NCBI GenBank assembly: GCA_017935745.1
Contig: JAGBGX010000009.1
Coordinates: forward strand, 310,001-374,000
Direction of reading: 5' to 3'
DNA: 64,000 nucleotides
Origin: Treponema sp.
GTDB taxonomy: Bacteria > Spirochaetota > Spirochaetia > Treponematales > Treponemataceae
In this document: positions 7,630 through 15,740 of the stretch, piece by piece
Position numbering within the stretch: the first letter of the stretch is position 1
Layout of the letters: each line of letters starts with the position of its first letter
Translations under genes and position numbers: made by a program
The notes under the pieces: model-generated
What the model was told of the DNA's origin: nothing
Database searches by the model: none
The model's input: the letters and a program-made list of their open reading frames with translations, nothing else

Positions 7630-8492
7630 TGATACATCCGGGAAAACTGTTTCAGCTTGAGCCGGGGCAGAAAAGACGCAAGCTTGCTCTTACGTTTGGA
7701 GAGCTGGAACGTGACATCGCCGGAATTGCAGAAAAAGGAACGGAATATGCGTTTTCCGGGATGACAAGGCAGGACTACACAAAGGCAGTCGCCCGGATTG
7801 TGCTTGAAGATCCAAAGCTTCCGCCTGAATCCGCCCGGGAGCTGAAAAGCCTGATAGAATCGGAGCCGTTTGATGAAAGAAGAGTCTGCAACTTTGCCCG
7901 GAATTCGCTTCTTGCTGCAATCGGGACATTTCCGGCGGAATGGGATTTGGTGATTGCGCCTCATGCAAAAGAGCGTCAGTCCGTAGAAAAGCGCAGTTTC
8001 TTTAAAGGCGTGAGCGTTTATGCTGAAGATATCCGTTCTCCGTTCAATGTCGGCTCCATTTTCCGGACAGCGGAAGCCATGGGCTGCGAGAGTGTCTTTA
8101 TTTCTCCGAACTGCACAGATCCGTCTCAGCCTAAAGCCGTCAGAAGCGCCATGGGCTGCATAGAAACGCTCGGCTTCACACGGTGCGCGCTGGACGAGCT
8201 TCCGTCGGACAAGCCTGTTTTTGTCTTGGAGACGGGCGGAACTCCCTTGCAGGAATTTGAGTTTCCTGAGGAAGGAATTGTCATTGTCGGCTCGGAAGAG
8301 CTTGGCGCAAGCCCTGAGGCGCTGCGGCGGGCTTCCTACGGACGGGTCACGATTACTATGACAGGACTGAAGGCTTCGCTGAATGTGGGCGTAGCATTCG
8401 GAATTCTGATGCAGGCATGGACTGAAAGCATCCGGCAGCACAGCGCGCAGCTTCCGTGCAATTGCAAACTTTCCTGCAATCAAGTAGAATAA
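7629..8492 (+). CDS. SpoU/TrmH-family RNA 2'-O-ribose methyltransferase
   Basis: The 287-residue protein has an N-terminal extension of about 130 residues, then the SpoU (SPOUT) domain. Motif 1 is SPFNVGSIFRTAEA, motif 2 is IVIVGSEELG and motif 3 is SLNVGVAFGILM, which together form the S-adenosylmethionine-binding trefoil knot. Relatives methylate ribose in tRNA or 23S rRNA; the exact target is not visible. Its ATG overlaps the stop of the preceding Fe-ADH-like gene (TGATG), so the two are translationally coupled. Confidence 0.9.
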   Translation: MIHPGKLFQLEPGQKRRKLALTFGELERDIAGIAEKGTEYAFSGMTRQDYTKAVARIVLEDPKLPPESARELKSLIESEPFDERRVCNFARNSLLAAIGTFPAEWDLVIAPHAKERQSVEKRSFFKGVSVYAEDIRSPFNVGSIFRTAEAMGCESVFISPNCTDPSQPKAVRSAMGCIETLGFTRCALDELPSDKPVFVLETGGTPLQEFEFPEEGIVIVGSEELGASPEALRRASYGRVTITMTGLKASLNVGVAFGILMQAWTESIRQHSAQLPCNCKLSCNQVE

Positions 8493-8520
8493 ACCGTCAG
8501 CCTGACATTCAGAGGTTTTT

Positions 8521-9882
8521 ATGATTTTTTCTCCGGTCGAAATACAAGAAACAGTGAACATGTTCATGCGCCACAAGCTGGATATCCGCTGCATTACAAT
8601 GGGAATTTCCCTGCTTGACTGCGCGTGCGAAGACAGCAAGAAAGCAAACCAGAAAATTTATGACAAGATAATGCGCTGTGCCGGAAACCTTGTCCGCGTG
8701 GGCCAGGATATTGAAAAGGAATTCGGAGTTCCGATTATAAACAAGCGGATTTCTGTGACTCCGATTGCGCTTGTTGCCGGAGCGAGTGCAGATTCATCGT
8801 ATGTCGGGTACTGCCGCACGCTTGACCGCTGCGCAAAAGAGCTGAATGTGAATTTTATTGGCGGATTCAGTGCGCTTGTTCAAAAAGGCATGACTCCTGC
8901 TGACCGGATTTTAATCAGCTCAATTCCAGAGGCGCTTGCCGTGACAGACAGCGTGTGTGCTTCTGTCAACGTAGGAACAACAAAAAACGGAATCAACATG
9001 GATGCCGTCAAGCTTATGGGCGAAATAATAAAGCAGACTGCCGAAGCTTCCCGCAGCTGCGCCGTAAACGGCTGTGCAAAGCTTGTTGTCTTTACAAATG
9101 CGCCGGAAGACAATCCGTTTATGGCAGGAGCGTTTCACGGCCCGGGAGAAGGAGATGCAGTAATCAATGTGGGAGTTTCCGGCCCTGGTGTCATTCTTGC
9201 AGCTGCTCGCGAATACAAAGGACGCCCGATAAATGAGCTTGCTGACGGAATCAAGAAAATGGCGTTTAAAATTACACGCATGGGGCAGATGGTCGGGTCG
9301 GAGGCAGCAAAGAGGCTTGGAGTGAACTTTGGAATCCTTGACCTTTCGCTTGCTCCCACGCCGGAAGTCGGAGACAGCGTTGCCCGCATTCTTGAAGAAA
9401 TCGGGCTTGAAGGAGCCGGAGCGCCGGGAACAACAGCTGCGCTTGCAATGCTCACTGACATGGTGAAAAAAGGAGGCGTCATGGCTTCCACAAATGTCGG
9501 CGGGCTGAGCGGGGCGTTTATTCCAGTAAGCGAGGATGAAGGAATGATTAACGCTGTAAAGCAGCATTCCATCACCTTGGAAAAGCTTGAGGCGATGACT
9601 TGCGTCTGCTCTGTGGGACTGGATATGATTGCAATTCCAGGCGACACAAGCGCGACAACAATCAGCGGCATTATGGCGGATGAAATGGCAATCGGCATGG
9701 TGAACAACAAGACAACTGCGGTCCGCCTGATTCCTGCCCCGGGAAAAAAAGCCGGGGACTGGGTGGAATTCGGCGGCCTTTTGGGCGGATGCCCGGTCAT
9801 CGATGTAAACACATTCAGCTGCGCAGACTTTATCAACCGCGGCGGCCGGATTCCTGCCCCGATTCACTCGTTCAGGAACTAG
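8521..9882 (+). CDS. UPF0210/PFL family protein
   Basis: The 453-residue protein matches the length and conserved blocks of the UPF0210 (DUF711, 'PFL family') proteins: [12 protein letters not shown] near the start, [36 protein letters not shown] sequence, and [11 protein letters not shown] near the end. The family adopts a glycyl-radical-enzyme-like fold but has no established reaction. In many bacteria it lies next to a small ACT-domain protein; none is seen here. The start has AGAGG 8 nt upstream. No terminator is seen on the plus strand; the hairpin at 9943-9972 has its T run on the other strand. Confidence 0.88.
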   Translation: MIFSPVEIQETVNMFMRHKLDIRCITMGISLLDCACEDSKKANQKIYDKIMRCAGNLVRVGQDIEKEFGVPIINKRISVTPIALVAGASADSSYVGYCRTLDRCAKELNVNFIGGFSALVQKGMTPADRILISSIPEALAVTDSVCASVNVGTTKNGINMDAVKLMGEIIKQTAEASRSCAVNGCAKLVVFTNAPEDNPFMAGAFHGPGEGDAVINVGVSGPGVILAAAREYKGRPINELADGIKKMAFKITRMGQMVGSEAAKRLGVNFGILDLSLAPTPEVGDSVARILEEIGLEGAGAPGTTAALAMLTDMVKKGGVMASTNVGGLSGAFIPVSEDEGMINAVKQHSITLEKLEAMTCVCSVGLDMIAIPGDTSATTISGIMADEMAIGMVNNKTTAVRLIPAPGKKAGDWVEFGGLLGGCPVIDVNTFSCADFINRGGRIPAPIHSFRN

Positions 9883-9942
9883 TGAAAAAATTAGGGCCAC
9901 CCCGGAAGCTGCGGATTTGAATTTGTTTGTACATTTAAAATG

Positions 9943-9972
9943 AAAAAGGCTGCCCATTCTTTTTGGACAGCC
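9943..9972 (-). terminator. Terminator for the minus-strand lipoprotein gene
   Basis: Read on the minus strand, GGCTGTCC (9972-9965) pairs with GGGCAGCC (9955-9948) and five T residues follow (9947-9943). It shares its core with the terminator at 5168-5204. Confidence 0.75.
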
Positions 9973-10046
9973 AAGTAAAAATAATTCCCCGAGTGCAGTG
10001 TGTGTTAAGCATTTTTTGCACAAGGGGGGATTGTTATTATACTTGA

Positions 10047-11174
10047 TTATTTGTACATGTAAGCTTCAGAAACAGTAATATTTCCAGATGATTTATTATT
10101 ATCTTCTAAATTACTGTTCAATGCAAATACAAATTTATCTGCATCCGTATTCGTAAGATTAAGAACAAAGTTTTTTGAAGTTTTAGCATTGATTGTTGTG
10201 TTTGCTCCCCAAGTAACATCACCTGCATCAACTCCATCAATTGTTGCAGATGTCATACGGCTACCTGATTCTGAATTAGAATCACCGTCTTTTTTTACCA
10301 AAACCTGAACCCAACATTCTTCAGTTGCGTTATTTTTAACTGTAAAAGTAACTTTCGTTGCAGAACCAAATGTAATATCAGCACCACAACAGTCATTCTT
10401 CTTTTGTGCAGCTGTTGACTTCATTGTAAATCCAGTTGCGCTTTTATCAGAAATTTCATACTTTCCCCATCCATCCATTGCATCAAGTCCCAATGCAACT
10501 TTGCCATCTTCATTCCCCGTGCCAGTGTTTCCCTCGTCTCCTGCCGGCGGGGTCACAGGGTCTCCATTGCTGCTGCCTTCTTTGTTAAAAAGTGGCTGAT
10601 ATTCTTCTTTATTGTCTGCCAGTTCTTTATAATATCCTACTGCCTCATCAGTATCTATCAAGGCAACAACTAAGCTTTTTACCGCCTCGGCATCTTTTCC
10701 TTCGCCGGTAATAGTGCCGATACCTTTATTGTAATACACAACAACATTGTCACCTTTTTGTACCTTATTGTAAAGGCTCACCTTGGCCTTGTACTCTTTT
10801 CTAGTATTCTCAGATTTATCTCCATCAAAATATGCACCATATTCATCCAGCTCAAACTCAAGTTTGTCTATCATTTTTACAAAAGTGTCATTAATCTCAA
10901 CAACAATGCCGCAGTTTTCAATCGTAACGGCTTCTTTTGCCCCGGCGGCGCTTCTGTCATACTTGAACATCAGCACTGTGTTTTCCGCATTCGTAGAATT
11001 TTCGGTTACGGAAAATGTTATTGTTTCACTGGGGCGTTCTACCCCCCCCGTCACATTGCCGGGGCCGGGCGTTTCTTCATCATCGCTGTCAGACGAATGA
11101 GAGCAGGATGCCATTGCACAGGACAAGGCCGCAGCTGCAAATGCAAACAGAATGTTTTTCACGTTTCTTTTCAT
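10047..11174 (-). CDS. Surface-type lipoprotein with a poly-G tract in its coding sequence
   Basis: The 375-residue predicted lipoprotein has a signal MKRNVKNILFAFAAAALSC and lipobox MASC near residue 24. An acidic Ser/Asp linker follows. The first domain (about residues 50-190) is mixed alpha/beta. A Gly/Pro/Thr hinge leads to a C-terminal all-beta region (about 225-375) resembling a carbohydrate-binding or adhesin-like sandwich. I recognise no named family. Eight G residues on the coding strand (11042-11049) encode Gly-Gly near residue 42, and a one-base slip would truncate the protein. By eye the gene is richer in A+T than its neighbours. AGGAG precedes the ATG. Confidence 0.75.
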   Translation of the reverse strand: MKRNVKNILFAFAAAALSCAMASCSHSSDSDDEETPGPGNVTGGVERPSETITFSVTENSTNAENTVLMFKYDRSAAGAKEAVTIENCGIVVEINDTFVKMIDKLEFELDEYGAYFDGDKSENTRKEYKAKVSLYNKVQKGDNVVVYYNKGIGTITGEGKDAEAVKSLVVALIDTDEAVGYYKELADNKEEYQPLFNKEGSSNGDPVTPPAGDEGNTGTGNEDGKVALGLDAMDGWGKYEISDKSATGFTMKSTAAQKKNDCCGADITFGSATKVTFTVKNNATEECWVQVLVKKDGDSNSESGSRMTSATIDGVDAGDVTWGANTTINAKTSKNFVLNLTNTDADKFVFALNSNLEDNNKSSGNITVSEAYMYK

Positions 11175-11359
11175 AAGAATCTCCTAAAAAAATAGTATTC
11201 TGAAAAAAGTATAGCCTGTTATCTTGCCGTGTAATATCACAATATTCTGTTATATAGCATATTATTCTGAAAATCTTTGTTTTTGAGAAAAAAATTTGAA
11301 ATAAAAGGAAAAAATAGAACTGCATCCGGCCGTGAAAAGGAATTCAGCCCGTTCGCAGA

Positions 11360-11388
11360 TGGCAAATCCGCTTTGATTGTGATATAAT
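11360..11388 (+). promoter_or_regulatory. Promoter of pyrF, predicted leaderless start
   Basis: TGGCAA (11360-11365), a 17-nt spacer and TATAAT (11383-11388). The ATG of pyrF is 7 nt further on at 11396, so transcription should begin at or next to the start codon. There is no Shine-Dalgarno sequence in the intervening bases. Confidence 0.75.
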
Positions 11389-11395
11389 CGGCTGC

Positions 11396-12301
11396 ATGAA
11401 ACATGCTATGCAGATTTTAAAGGAGCTGGCTGCGGAAAACGGCCCGCTGTGCGTTGGACTGGACACAGATCCGTCTTATTTTCCGCAAAACATAGTCAGC
11501 CGTTTCGGCCCGGCAGAAGCAGTCCTCGAGTACAACAGGCAGCTTGTGCGTCGCATTGCAAAGGACAAGACCGCCTGCTGCTGCAAGGTTCAGATTGCCT
11601 ATTATGAAGCGATGGGAATTGAAGGAATGAAGGCGTATGCGCAGACACTCAAGGCTGTACGGCAGTCAGGGCTTGTCTGCATTTCTGATGTCAAGCGCGG
11701 AGACATTGCGGCAACAGCTGAAGCGTATGCGCGGGCGCATTTTTCAGGCGACTTTGAGACGGACATACTGACAGTAAATCCGTATATGGGCTTTGACACG
11801 CTCAAGCCGTTCACCAAATGGTGCGCTTCAAGCGGAAAAGGAATTTTTGTGCTGCTCAGGACAAGCAATCCCGGAATGGCGGATATTGAGCAGCAGGAGC
11901 TTAAGCGCGGCGGAAGAGTTCTGGATCAAGTTGGTGCTGAACTGCAAAGAATCAGCGCGGAAATGAAAAGCCTGTTTCCGCAGCAGGAATGCAGCCCGGC
12001 GGGTGCAGTTGTCGGCTGTACAGAGCAAAGTGATGCACAGGCTTTGCGCCAGGCTTACAAGGATATTTTTTTCCTGATTCCGGGGTATGGAGCGCAGGGA
12101 GGCGCGGCGGAAATATGCGCAGCTCTCTTGCAGAACGCAGGCGGAACTGTCAATTCTTCCCGCGGAATTCTATGCGCATGGAAAAAAGACAGCACATGCA
12201 TGCAAAAACAGGCAGACGGCACGATTTCTATTGAAGATATAGTTGAAGCTTCCGCTGCTGCGGCTCTTGCGTCAAAAAAGGAACTGACGGCCGTTCGTTA
12301 A
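11396..12301 (+). CDS. pyrF: Orotidine-5'-phosphate decarboxylase (type 2)
   Basis: The 301-residue enzyme converts OMP to UMP, the last step of de novo pyrimidine synthesis. Its signatures are CVGLDTDP near the N-terminus, CCKVQIAYYEAMG, and the catalytic loop ISDVKRGDIAATAEAYA with its paired Asp/Lys residues. The length and the KRGDI spacing fit the longer type 2 PyrF group. The only plausible start is ATG 11396, which sits right behind a TATAAT box. A fused pyrK-pyrD gene follows after 44 nt, making a short pyrimidine operon. Confidence 0.95.
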   Translation: MKHAMQILKELAAENGPLCVGLDTDPSYFPQNIVSRFGPAEAVLEYNRQLVRRIAKDKTACCCKVQIAYYEAMGIEGMKAYAQTLKAVRQSGLVCISDVKRGDIAATAEAYARAHFSGDFETDILTVNPYMGFDTLKPFTKWCASSGKGIFVLLRTSNPGMADIEQQELKRGGRVLDQVGAELQRISAEMKSLFPQQECSPAGAVVGCTEQSDAQALRQAYKDIFFLIPGYGAQGGAAEICAALLQNAGGTVNSSRGILCAWKKDSTCMQKQADGTISIEDIVEASAAAALASKKELTAVR

Positions 12302-12314
12302 TCAGCTGAAAAAA

Positions 12315-12330
12315 CTAACTAACGGTAGTT
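12315..12330 (+). repeat. Copy of the CTAACTAACGGT sequence ahead of pyrKD
   Basis: CTAACTAACGGTAGTT matches the right arm of the terminator at 201-216 in 15 of 16 bases. Here the left arm is missing and only a weak AACTA/TAGTT pairing remains. The ribosome-binding site of the next gene begins six bases later. Confidence 0.35.
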
Positions 12331-12345
12331 ATTGCGAGGTATGGT

Positions 12346-14133
12346 ATGGATAAGCCGGAAATCGATGCAAACGGACAGGGAATTTTGTTTTCAGGGAATG
12401 CGCTTGTTTCGTTGTGTAAAAAAGCAGACGGACAGGACTCAGTTTTCCTTTTGGAGACAGAAATTGCGCTTGAGCGGGAATCTCAGGTTACGCCCCGCCC
12501 CGGGCAGTTTTATCTGGTAAAAAGCGCCAGAAGCAATGTTCAGTTTGGGCGGCCTGTCAGCGTCTATCATGCACAGCGAACTGGCCCCAAGAAACTAAGG
12601 GTACAGTTTTTAATCCTGCAAAAAGGAACAGGAACGCAGGAGCTTTGCCACCTTATGCAAGGCGATTTTGTTCATCTGTCTGGCCCCATGGGAAATACGT
12701 TTGAACGGCTGTCCGGGCAGCAGGATAAAATCTGTATCTGTGGCGGCGGAATCGGAATTGCTCCAGTTGCATATTTTGCATCATCTCTTCCTGAAAAATC
12801 ATACGATTTTTATGCGAGCTTTAAAAGCGGCTGTTATGGACTTGAGCATCTGCGCCCGGAGCATCTCGTAGTTACGACTGATGACGGCTCTGCCGGAGTC
12901 CGCGGAATGCTGAGCGCCGCTTTTTCTGCTGAAACAATAAAAGCTGCCGGCTACAAGGCAGTCTATGCATGCGGGCCTGAGCCAATGCTTGCCTATGTTC
13001 AGGCGGAATCACAGAAAGCAGGCGTAAAGTGCTTCCTGAGCATAGAAAAGAAAATGCTCTGCGGCGAAGGAGCCTGCCTTGGATGCACAGTGCGCACAAA
13101 AGACGGAAACCGGCGCGTATGCAAAGACGGCCCTGTCTTTGATGCGGACATTCTTACATTTGATAAGCCGGACTGCAAAAAGCGGCAGCCGCTGCCGGAA
13201 ACCGAGCAGCCTGATTTAAGCGTGACTATTGCCGGCATCACTTTTAAAAATCCTGTGATAGCGGCGAGCGGAACATTCGGATTCGGGCAGAATTACCGCG
13301 GATTTTTTGATGTGTCGCTTTTGGGCGGAATAAGTTCCAAAGGGCTGACACTTGAGCCAAGCCCGGGAAACAGCGGCGAGCGGATTATAGAAGTTGCGTC
13401 CGGCGATATCAATTCCATCGGGCTTGAAAATCCGGGAGTTCCTTCCTTTATTGAAAACGAGCTTCCCGGGATGCTCACTCTCGGCACTGTTGCAATTGCG
13501 AATCTTGCAGGACACAGCCTTGAGTCGTATGTCGAAGGCGTCCGGCTTCTGGATAAAACAGATGTTCCTGCGGTTGAGCTTAATATCAGCTGTCCGAATG
13601 TGCAGTGCGGAGGAATGGCATGGGGCATTGACAAGGAAGCTGCGTTTACCTGTGTGAGCGCAGTCAGGAAGGTTACTGCAAAGCCGCTCATTGTAAAGCT
13701 TTCTCCAAATGCGCCGGACATCGTGTCTGTTGCAGTTGCCTGCATAAAGGCCGGAGCCGATGCGCTGAGCCTTATAAATACAATACAGGCTGTGGCCATA
13801 GACATTGAAAAAGGCCGCCCGGTGTTCAACAATATAAAGGCCGGACTGTGCGGGCCTGCGGTAAAGCCGATTGCCCTGCGGATGGTCTATGATGTTGTAA
13901 AGGCCGTGAACAGCTTGCCGAAAGCAGAAAGAGTTCCTGTAATCGGACTGGGCGGAATTGCAAAATGGCAGGATGCTGTTGAATTCATCATGGCAGGAGC
14001 AAGCGCGGTGCAGGTCGGAACAGCGACATTCTCAAATCCAAACACAATGGTGGAAATCATCAGGGGGCTTGAATCCTTTATGAAGTCGCACGGTTACCGC
14101 AAAATAGATGACTTCCGCGGAATGGCGCAGTAG
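12346..14133 (+). CDS. pyrKD: Fused dihydroorotate dehydrogenase B: PyrK electron-transfer domain plus PyrD
   Basis: A single 595-residue chain carries both subunits of the class 1B enzyme. Residues 1-270 match PyrK: the FAD-binding part (RPVSVYHAQ), the NAD-binding part (CGGGIGIAP) and a [2Fe-2S] site with Cys239, Cys244, Cys247 and Cys259. A short linker (270-288) leads to PyrD (290-595), with NPVIAASGTFG at its start, catalytic Cys416 in NISCPNV, and GLGGIAKWQDAVEFIMAGA for FMN phosphate. The enzyme passes electrons from dihydroorotate to NAD+. PyrK and PyrD are separate proteins in most bacteria. GAGGT precedes the ATG, 44 nt after pyrF. Confidence 0.93.
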   Translation: MDKPEIDANGQGILFSGNALVSLCKKADGQDSVFLLETEIALERESQVTPRPGQFYLVKSARSNVQFGRPVSVYHAQRTGPKKLRVQFLILQKGTGTQELCHLMQGDFVHLSGPMGNTFERLSGQQDKICICGGGIGIAPVAYFASSLPEKSYDFYASFKSGCYGLEHLRPEHLVVTTDDGSAGVRGMLSAAFSAETIKAAGYKAVYACGPEPMLAYVQAESQKAGVKCFLSIEKKMLCGEGACLGCTVRTKDGNRRVCKDGPVFDADILTFDKPDCKKRQPLPETEQPDLSVTIAGITFKNPVIAASGTFGFGQNYRGFFDVSLLGGISSKGLTLEPSPGNSGERIIEVASGDINSIGLENPGVPSFIENELPGMLTLGTVAIANLAGHSLESYVEGVRLLDKTDVPAVELNISCPNVQCGGMAWGIDKEAAFTCVSAVRKVTAKPLIVKLSPNAPDIVSVAVACIKAGADALSLINTIQAVAIDIEKGRPVFNNIKAGLCGPAVKPIALRMVYDVVKAVNSLPKAERVPVIGLGGIAKWQDAVEFIMAGASAVQVGTATFSNPNTMVEIIRGLESFMKSHGYRKIDDFRGMAQ

Positions 14134-14184
14134 GCTGCATTTTCTGTGGCTGTATGCTGCGGTTCCTGGCTTTTCAGCTGGCTT

Positions 14185-14550
14185 TTACTCTTTCCATTTT
14201 TCGTCCTCTTCATCTTCCAGTGCAGACGGCGGGAGGACTGTTGATGACTCGCTTGCTATTTCTACCGGGGACTGCGGATGTTTCTTTTTTGAGCCGCCGA
14301 ATTTTTCATCGAGCCTGTACCGCTTCACTATTTTTACCGTAATCTTTGAATAGAGGAAAAAGCTTAGCACAAGTCCCACGGTAAAGCTTCCGAACAGCGC
14401 AGTTGCATACGTTTCCTGCCCGGCATGGACTATAAAGCGGAGGACAACAAATGAAGTTCCGAACAGCGCGCCGATTATTGCAGCGGTAAAAAGGATATTC
14501 AGTATGCTTGATGCCAAAAGGTAGAGCAGGGCAAATGCCGTTTTATTCAT
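14185..14550 (-). CDS. Small membrane protein of unknown function downstream of lspA
   Basis: The 121-residue protein has about three hydrophobic segments in residues 1-75 and a charged cytoplasmic tail (KRYRLDEKFGG..., ending in an acidic EDEEDEKWKE). I do not recognise the family. AAGGAG precedes its ATG, which overlaps the last codons of lspA by 8 nt, so the two are co-translated. The gene converges on pyrKD with a 51-nt gap. Confidence 0.75.
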   Translation of the reverse strand: MNKTAFALLYLLASSILNILFTAAIIGALFGTSFVVLRFIVHAGQETYATALFGSFTVGLVLSFFLYSKITVKIVKRYRLDEKFGGSKKKHPQSPVEIASESSTVLPPSALEDEEDEKWKE

Positions 14551-15094
14551 TTTTTTTCTCCTTTGCTTTGCTGTCTTTTATAACTTGGACTGCGAAAGCT
14601 GCTATAAGCACTATTCCGCATATAACAACTGCGCTGTCAGCAACATTGAATGTGGGCCACCGTTCCATTCCGAAAATTCCGAAGAAATAGCAGTCGATAA
14701 AGTCAACAACTCCGTCCGGGCGGAAAAAACGGTCAATCAGGTTTCCGATTCCGCCGCCGAGAATTCCGCAGATTGCCCACCGCTGAAGACGCGAGAATTC
14801 TGTGCTCCGGAAGTACATGACATAGACTGCGGCGATTACCAGCAGCGGCAGGATAGCGAACAGAATGCCGCGCACCGTGTGAGGAAGAGAAGTGCCCATG
14901 CTGAATGCAATAGCATTGTTTCGCACATGTATAAGCCGCACATAGCTTCCGATGACTTCTATGACTGCATCATCAGAAAAAACGGTGAGCCGCGGAATAT
15001 GCTTTACAACAAGAAATTTCGTAACCTGATCTAAAATAATAACGGCAGCCGAAAGCGACAGGGGAAGTATTTTTTGCTTTGTAGTTTTATTCAT
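14543..15094 (-). CDS. lspA: Lipoprotein signal peptidase (signal peptidase II)
   Basis: The 183-residue integral membrane aspartyl protease removes signal peptides from prolipoproteins after diacylglyceryl transfer. It shows DQVTKFLVVKHI (first conserved Asp region), a GNLIDR block and VVDFIDCYFFGIFGMERWPTFNVADSAV, which hold the two catalytic Asp residues. Several lipoproteins in this window are its likely clients. ATG 15094 lies 6 nt after a TATACT box, so the message is predicted to be leaderless. The GAGG just before the ATG is too close for a normal ribosome-binding site. Confidence 0.95.
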   Translation of the reverse strand: MNKTTKQKILPLSLSAAVIILDQVTKFLVVKHIPRLTVFSDDAVIEVIGSYVRLIHVRNNAIAFSMGTSLPHTVRGILFAILPLLVIAAVYVMYFRSTEFSRLQRWAICGILGGGIGNLIDRFFRPDGVVDFIDCYFFGIFGMERWPTFNVADSAVVICGIVLIAAFAVQVIKDSKAKEKKNE

Positions 15095-15100
15095 GCCTCA

Positions 15101-15129
15101 AGTATAGCCTCTATTTGCAAAAATTGCAA
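15101..15129 (-). promoter_or_regulatory. Promoter of lspA, predicted leaderless start
   Basis: On the minus strand: TTGCAA (15129-15124), a 17-nt spacer and TATACT (15106-15101), then 6 nt to the ATG at 15094. Both hexamers and the spacer length are identical to those of the rsmI promoter. Confidence 0.75.
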
Positions 15130-15144
15130 TTTTTCATTTTCATA

Positions 15145-15173
15145 TTGTACTGTGTGCCATTCTGCGGTAAACT
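15145..15173 (+). promoter_or_regulatory. Promoter of the YfcE-like gene, predicted leaderless start
   Basis: TTGTAC (15145-15150), a 17-nt spacer and TAAACT (15168-15173), then 6 nt to ATG 15180. It is arranged back to back with the lspA promoter in an 85-bp intergenic region. Confidence 0.7.
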
Positions 15174-15179
15174 GTGCGC

Positions 15180-15740
15180 ATGAAATGGCTGATTGCGTCT
15201 GACATACATGGTTCAGCCCGCTATTGCCGCATGCTTCTTGACTGCTTTGCCCGGGAACAGGCGGACAGGCTGCTGCTTTTGGGGGACATTCTGTATCACG
15301 GGCCGAGAAATGATTTGCCGGAGGAATATAATCCGCGCCTTGCAGCGTCCCTGCTGAATGAATATGCTGAAAAAATAGTCTGTGTGCGCGGCAACTGCGA
15401 CAGCGAGGTTGACCAGATGGTTTTGTCTTTTCCGCTTGCGGCAGACTATGCAGTCATTGATACAGGCGCATCTCTCATATATGCAACGCACGGACATATT
15501 TTCAATGAAGACCATCCGCTGAATATGTGCAGGGGAAGCGTACTGATATGCGGACATTTTCATATTCCAGCTGTACGGCAGCATGAAACGTATCTGTACC
15601 TGAATACGGGGTCAGTTTCCCTGCCAAAGGAACAGTCGTATCACAGTTATGTTGTCTTTGATGGTGACAGATTTGTCTGGAAGGATGCAGTCTCCCGTGA
15701 AGAAAAGCTTACCTGCTGCCTGCCAGCTGGCTGTTTATAA
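15180..15740 (+). CDS. yfcE: YfcE-family metallophosphodiesterase
   Basis: The 186-residue calcineurin-like phosphoesterase carries the metal-binding motifs SDIHGS (residues 6-11), LLLGDILYHG, VRGNCDSEVD, ATHGH and CGHFHIP. YfcE proteins hydrolyse phosphodiesters with Mn2+; the natural substrate is uncertain. ATG 15180 is preferred over GTG 15174, because the GTG lies between the -10 box and the expected transcription start. The 3' end overlaps the convergent gene at 15709 by 32 bp. Confidence 0.9.
   Translation: MKWLIASDIHGSARYCRMLLDCFAREQADRLLLLGDILYHGPRNDLPEEYNPRLAASLLNEYAEKIVCVRGNCDSEVDQMVLSFPLAADYAVIDTGASLIYATHGHIFNEDHPLNMCRGSVLICGHFHIPAVRQHETYLYLNTGSVSLPKEQSYHSYVVFDGDRFVWKDAVSREEKLTCCLPAGCL

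Noticed and set aside
7521..8639. 372-codon open frame on the minus strand
   Set aside because: It lies wholly opposite the Fe-ADH-like, SpoU methyltransferase and PFL genes, which have clear motifs; its product is basic, Cys/Arg/Phe-rich and matches nothing.
8920..10023. 367-codon open frame on the minus strand
   Set aside because: It is the shadow of the PFL gene, with no recognisable motif and no ribosome-binding site.
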